This document shows, piece after piece, positions 14,450-16,900 of a stretch of DNA of 16,900 nt (position 1 is its first letter; the number at the start of each line of letters is the position of its first letter). The position numbers and the translations under genes were made by a program. The stretch is taken from contig JADDPV010000265.1 of the NCBI GenBank assembly GCA_016781705.1, positions 5,201 to 22,100 on the forward strand, read 5' to 3'. The notes under the pieces are model-generated. The model ran no database searches and was not told the DNA's origin. It saw only the letters and a list, made by a program, of their open reading frames with translations. Origin of the DNA: Rubrobacter sp. GTDB lineage: Bacteria; Actinomycetota; Rubrobacteria; Rubrobacterales; Rubrobacteraceae.

Positions 14450-15782
14450 CAAGGCCCGCGCCCTCGCCGCGCGCTTCGACCCGGAAGGCGCGGCCCGGGG
14501 AGCCGAGAGCTTCGCCCCCGGCGGGGTGTCCATCGAAGACATAGCCGAAAGGTACGGTACGCCCTTCTACCTTTACAGCGGGGAGATGATCGTCGAGCGG
14601 GTGCGCCGCGTGCGCGCGGCTCTGGGCGGCGACGTGGAGGTCACCTACTCCCTCAAGGCCAACCCGAACCTCGCCGTGTGCCAGCTCATAGCGCGCGAGA
14701 GGCTCACCGGCGCCGAGGTCGCCTCGTCCGGCGAGCTCGTGGTGGCGCGGGCGGCGGGCTTTGCGCCCGAGGACATCGTGTTTGCCGGCCCCGCCAAGAC
14801 GAACGACGCGCTCCGGCGGGCGGTGGACGAGGGCATCCTGGCCGTCAACGTGGAGTCTCTGAACGAGATCGAGCGCCTGGCGGCGGTCGCGCAAGGCGCG
14901 GGCAAGAAGATCGGCGTCGGTCTGCGCGTCAACCCGGCGCAGCAGCTCATGGGCTCGCAGATGCGCATGGGCGGCACGGTCGGCCAGTTCGGCATCGACC
15001 ACGCCGACCTGGCGGAGGCCGTCCGCCGCGTGCTCAACCACTCGGACCACCTCGTGCTGCGCGGCATCCACGTGTACACCGCGACGCAGGTCTTCGACGT
15101 GGACGCGTTGCTCGAGCACTGCCGTAACATCTTCGAGGTGGCCCTGGAGACCGCCGACCTCGCGGGCAAGCCGCTGGAGGTAGTGGACTTCGGCGGCGGC
15201 TTCGGCGTCCCGTACTTCGAGAAGATGGAGGAGTTCGACCTGGAGCGTTTCGGCGCCGGGTACGCGGAGCTCCTCGCCTCCTACCGCGCGGATCCGCGCC
15301 TCGAAGGATGCCGGTTCGTTTTCGAACTGGGGCGCTACCTGGTGGCGGACGCGGGGCTGTACGTCACGCGGGTGGTGGACGTGAAGGGGATGAAGGGCAA
15401 GACCTTTGCCACCACAGACGGCGGGATGAACCACCACCTGACCGCGACGGGGAACATGGGGCAGGTCTTCCGCAAGGCGTATCCGCTGCTGAACCTGAGC
15501 CTGATGGGCGAGGTGCCCGACGGGGAGGCGGGCGTGGCGGTGGCGGGGCCGTGCTGCACGCCGCTCGACCTGTTCGGCAACAACATCCCGCTGGCGGAGC
15601 CTAGCCCTGGGGACCTGATCGGGGTGTTCTACAGCGGCGCCTACGGCTACAGTGCCTCGAACCTGGGTTTCTTGAGCCACCCGACCCCCGCCGAAGTCCT
15701 GGTCTGGCGGGGTGAGGCCCACCTTCTGAGACCCGCCGGCAGACCGGAGGACGTACTCGAGGGCCAGGAGGCGCTGGCGTAA
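14424..15782 (+). CDS. PLP-dependent decarboxylase, fold III, exosortase-locus type
   Basis: Alanine-racemase-fold decarboxylase related to diaminopimelate, ornithine and arginine decarboxylases; it would remove the alpha-carboxyl of a basic amino acid or of a carrier-linked one. Length 452. PLP lysine is Lys78 in YSLKANPN; other marks are EVASSGEL (98-105), FAGPAKTNDALRRA, RMGGTVGQFGID, the phosphate-binding GGGFGVPY (257-264), ELGRYLVADAG (301-311), and catalytic Cys378 in GPCCTPLD, with SGAYGYSAS near the end. ELGRYLV, TDGGMNHHLTATGNMGQV and GPCCTPLD match the exosortase A-associated decarboxylases better than LysA (which has EPGR). The ATG at 14424 lies within the ligase gene and has AAGGGA 7 nt upstream. 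Last gene of the operon; a second GNAT gene with its own promoter follows. Confidence 0.9.
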   Translation: MPTTLTQTDKARALAARFDPEGAARGAESFAPGGVSIEDIAERYGTPFYLYSGEMIVERVRRVRAALGGDVEVTYSLKANPNLAVCQLIARERLTGAEVASSGELVVARAAGFAPEDIVFAGPAKTNDALRRAVDEGILAVNVESLNEIERLAAVAQGAGKKIGVGLRVNPAQQLMGSQMRMGGTVGQFGIDHADLAEAVRRVLNHSDHLVLRGIHVYTATQVFDVDALLEHCRNIFEVALETADLAGKPLEVVDFGGGFGVPYFEKMEEFDLERFGAGYAELLASYRADPRLEGCRFVFELGRYLVADAGLYVTRVVDVKGMKGKTFATTDGGMNHHLTATGNMGQVFRKAYPLLNLSLMGEVPDGEAGVAVAGPCCTPLDLFGNNIPLAEPSPGDLIGVFYSGAYGYSASNLGFLSHPTPAEVLVWRGEAHLLRPAGRPEDVLEGQEALA

Positions 15783-15807
15783 GGCCGGGCTCCGCCGGCA
15801 GTCCTGC

Positions 15808-15836
15808 TTGGATGTCCGAGAACCCTCCTTTACACT
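15808..15836 (+). promoter_or_regulatory. Promoter of GNAT copy B
   Basis: TTGGAT (15808-15813) and TACACT (15831-15836) are 17 nt apart. Both hexamers and the 14 bp at 15826-15839 are identical to the copy A promoter, though the spacers differ in sequence and by 1 nt. Transcription would begin near 15843. Confidence 0.6.
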
Positions 15837-15937
15837 CTGCCCCCGTGAGCGGGCCGTCCCGGGCGGCGGGCCTCGCGGGGTCCAAGGGAAGCCGCGCGCA
15901 CGGCAAGAGGAACCGACCAGAGTCCACGGGGGATAAT

Positions 15938-16900
15938 TTGGCTACGAAGAAGATTGCGATACGTCCGGTCGACAACCCCGCGCTCGAGGAAAAGGTCTCG
16001 AAGCTGCGCGCCGCCTCGTTCTCCCACTTCCCCGAGGTCAAAGACTTCGGGTTCTACACCTTCGTCTACCACCGCTGGTGGGGCAGCAGCCCGTTGGCGG
16101 GGGAGGTGCGTCGCTGGGCCGCAGTGACGAGCGAGGGGGAGGTGGTGGGCCACCTCTCGGCGCTGCCGCAGTTTTACCGGATAGGGAACCAGCGCGTCGT
16201 CGCCCACACGCCTGCGGACTACATGGTGGACCCCCGGTACGGCTTCCAGGCCCTCTCCCTGATGCGGACCTTCTTCCGCGCCTGCCCGAACTGCGTGGCC
16301 TGCGACATGGTGCCGGCGGTGATCGGCGTCGAGACCCGGCTCGGGGCCGAGGTCGCGGGCCAGCTGAGCTACGCGTTGAAGCTGCTCGACGTATCGAGGC
16401 TCCCGACGCCGCGGGTCCCCGCGCCACTGAGCAGGTTCTTGAACCTGCCGCAGCGGTCCGCGCCCGTCTTCACGCCCATTCGTGGGTACCCGGGGCAGGA
16501 GGAGGTAGCCGGGCCAGAGGAAACGGAGGCGACGGCGTTACCAAACTCCGAGGGGCGGGCCCCGGAGATGCGCCCGCGGCTGCCGCTGCCGGCGCCGGTG
16601 AAGGGGTTCCTCAACGCGGGCCTGCGGGCAGCCGACCGGGCCCTGGGCGCCGCCTTCGGGGGGAGCGGCGGCCTCCGGGTCGAGGAGCTGGGAGGGTTCG
16701 ACGCCTCCTTCGACGAGCTCTTCGAGAGGGTCGCCGCCGGCGTGCCCTGCGTGGCGGAGAAGGACGCGGCGTTCTTGCGCTGGCGCTACGGGCCCGGCTC
16801 CCCACAGCACCCGGTAAGCGTGCTGGGCGTCAAGGGCGGGGAGACCCTCCTCGGCTACGCCGTACTGATGGTCATCTCGACGGGCCAGGATGGGTTCATC
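15938..16900 (+). CDS. GNAT-like N-acyltransferase, copy B (cut by window end)
   Basis: Paralogue of copy A; 321 residues are visible and the frame is open at the window end, so roughly the last 90 residues are missing. It shares the architecture: EVVGHLSALPQFYRIGNQ (68-85), AHTPADYMVDPRYGFQALSLMR in the N-terminal domain, CDMVPAVIGVETRLGAE (122-138), a Pro/Glu-rich linker (about 155-212) unlike that of copy A, and FLRWRYGPGSP. The first about 40 residues barely resemble copy A, while the second domain is almost identical in DNA. The TTG start is supported by GGGGGA 4-5 nt upstream; an in-frame GTG at 15845 would add 31 basic residues and be nearly leaderless. It has its own promoter but follows the decarboxylase by only 155 nt. 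The two copies may use one donor with different acceptors (inference). Confidence 0.72.
   Translation, partial: MATKKIAIRPVDNPALEEKVSKLRAASFSHFPEVKDFGFYTFVYHRWWGSSPLAGEVRRWAAVTSEGEVVGHLSALPQFYRIGNQRVVAHTPADYMVDPRYGFQALSLMRTFFRACPNCVACDMVPAVIGVETRLGAEVAGQLSYALKLLDVSRLPTPRVPAPLSRFLNLPQRSAPVFTPIRGYPGQEEVAGPEETEATALPNSEGRAPEMRPRLPLPAPVKGFLNAGLRAADRALGAAFGGSGGLRVEELGGFDASFDELFERVAAGVPCVAEKDAAFLRWRYGPGSPQHPVSVLGVKGGETLLGYAVLMVISTGQDGFI
16299..16375 (+). repeat. 77-bp block identical in GNAT copies A and B (copy B side)
   Basis: Partner of 11684-11760; no mismatch. The distance to the larger shared block differs by 6 bp between copies, because the linker between them differs by two codons. Confidence 0.9.
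16571..16900 (+). repeat. 330-bp near-identical block shared by GNAT copies (copy B side)
   Basis: Partner of 11950-12279 with one mismatch. The shared block continues to the last base of the window. Confidence 0.95.

Noticed and set aside
14253..15722. A 489-codon minus-strand open frame opposite the decarboxylase
   Set aside because: The plus strand carries a complete PLP decarboxylase with lysine, glycine loop and cysteine motifs; the minus translation has none.
15845..15937. GTG at 15845 as the start of GNAT copy B
   Set aside because: It would add 31 basic residues absent from copy A and be almost leaderless. The TTG at 15938 has a purine-rich site at suitable spacing. Not fully excluded.
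11582..16900. Insertion sequence or transposon as the cause of the repeated blocks
   Set aside because: The repeats lie inside matching positions of two paralogous reading frames. No terminal inverted repeats, target duplications or transposase are seen; gene conversion explains them better.

Overview
The window is very G+C-rich, densely coded bacterial DNA (about two thirds G+C by eye). The codon usage, frequent GTG/TTG starts, the actinobacterial-type MurJ, the class E-like sortase and the VanW/FemAB envelope genes suggest an actinobacterium, with Rubrobacter-like bacteria my best guess. That is a judgement from style and content; no marker gene here settles it. I found no rRNA, tRNA, CRISPR array, transposase or phage gene.

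Left part (1-3660): a truncated FGGY sugar kinase (xylulokinase type, minus strand) with an odd 7-bp-periodic TCAG repeat just upstream of its start codon. Next comes a minus-strand sortase carrying a lipoprotein-type signal, followed by two back-to-back hairpins. Plus-strand inorganic pyrophosphatase and a C39-like papain-fold protein follow; the latter has a good ribosome binding site but no ATG/GTG/TTG start.

Middle part (3700-9700): a MurJ/MviN flippase and an OFA-family MFS transporter on the plus strand converge on a minus-strand pair, a VanW-domain membrane protein followed by a class A beta-lactamase-like/PBP-like serine hydrolase. The VanW gene has a good promoter and is divergent from the next block.

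Right part (9940-16900): a FemAB-type aminoacyltransferase, then a compact operon of a GNAT-like acyltransferase (copy A), an acyl carrier protein, an AMP-forming acyl ligase and a PLP-dependent decarboxylase, then a second GNAT-like gene (copy B) cut by the window end. The ACP, ligase and decarboxylase genes overlap or are coupled. The ligase and decarboxylase resemble the families known from exosortase A/PEP-CTERM loci of Gram-negative bacteria, yet no exosortase is visible here. The likely theme is activation of a carboxylic or amino acid on the ACP, production of an amine by decarboxylation, and transfer by GNAT/FemAB enzymes to a cell-surface polymer. This is the strongest candidate for an undescribed system.

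GNAT copies A and B are clearly diverged over much of their length, but share a 330-bp block with one mismatch and a 77-bp identical block, the pattern of gene conversion. Both are preceded by promoters with identical -35 (TTGGAT) and -10 (TACACT) hexamers. Together the window is mostly a cell-envelope neighbourhood.
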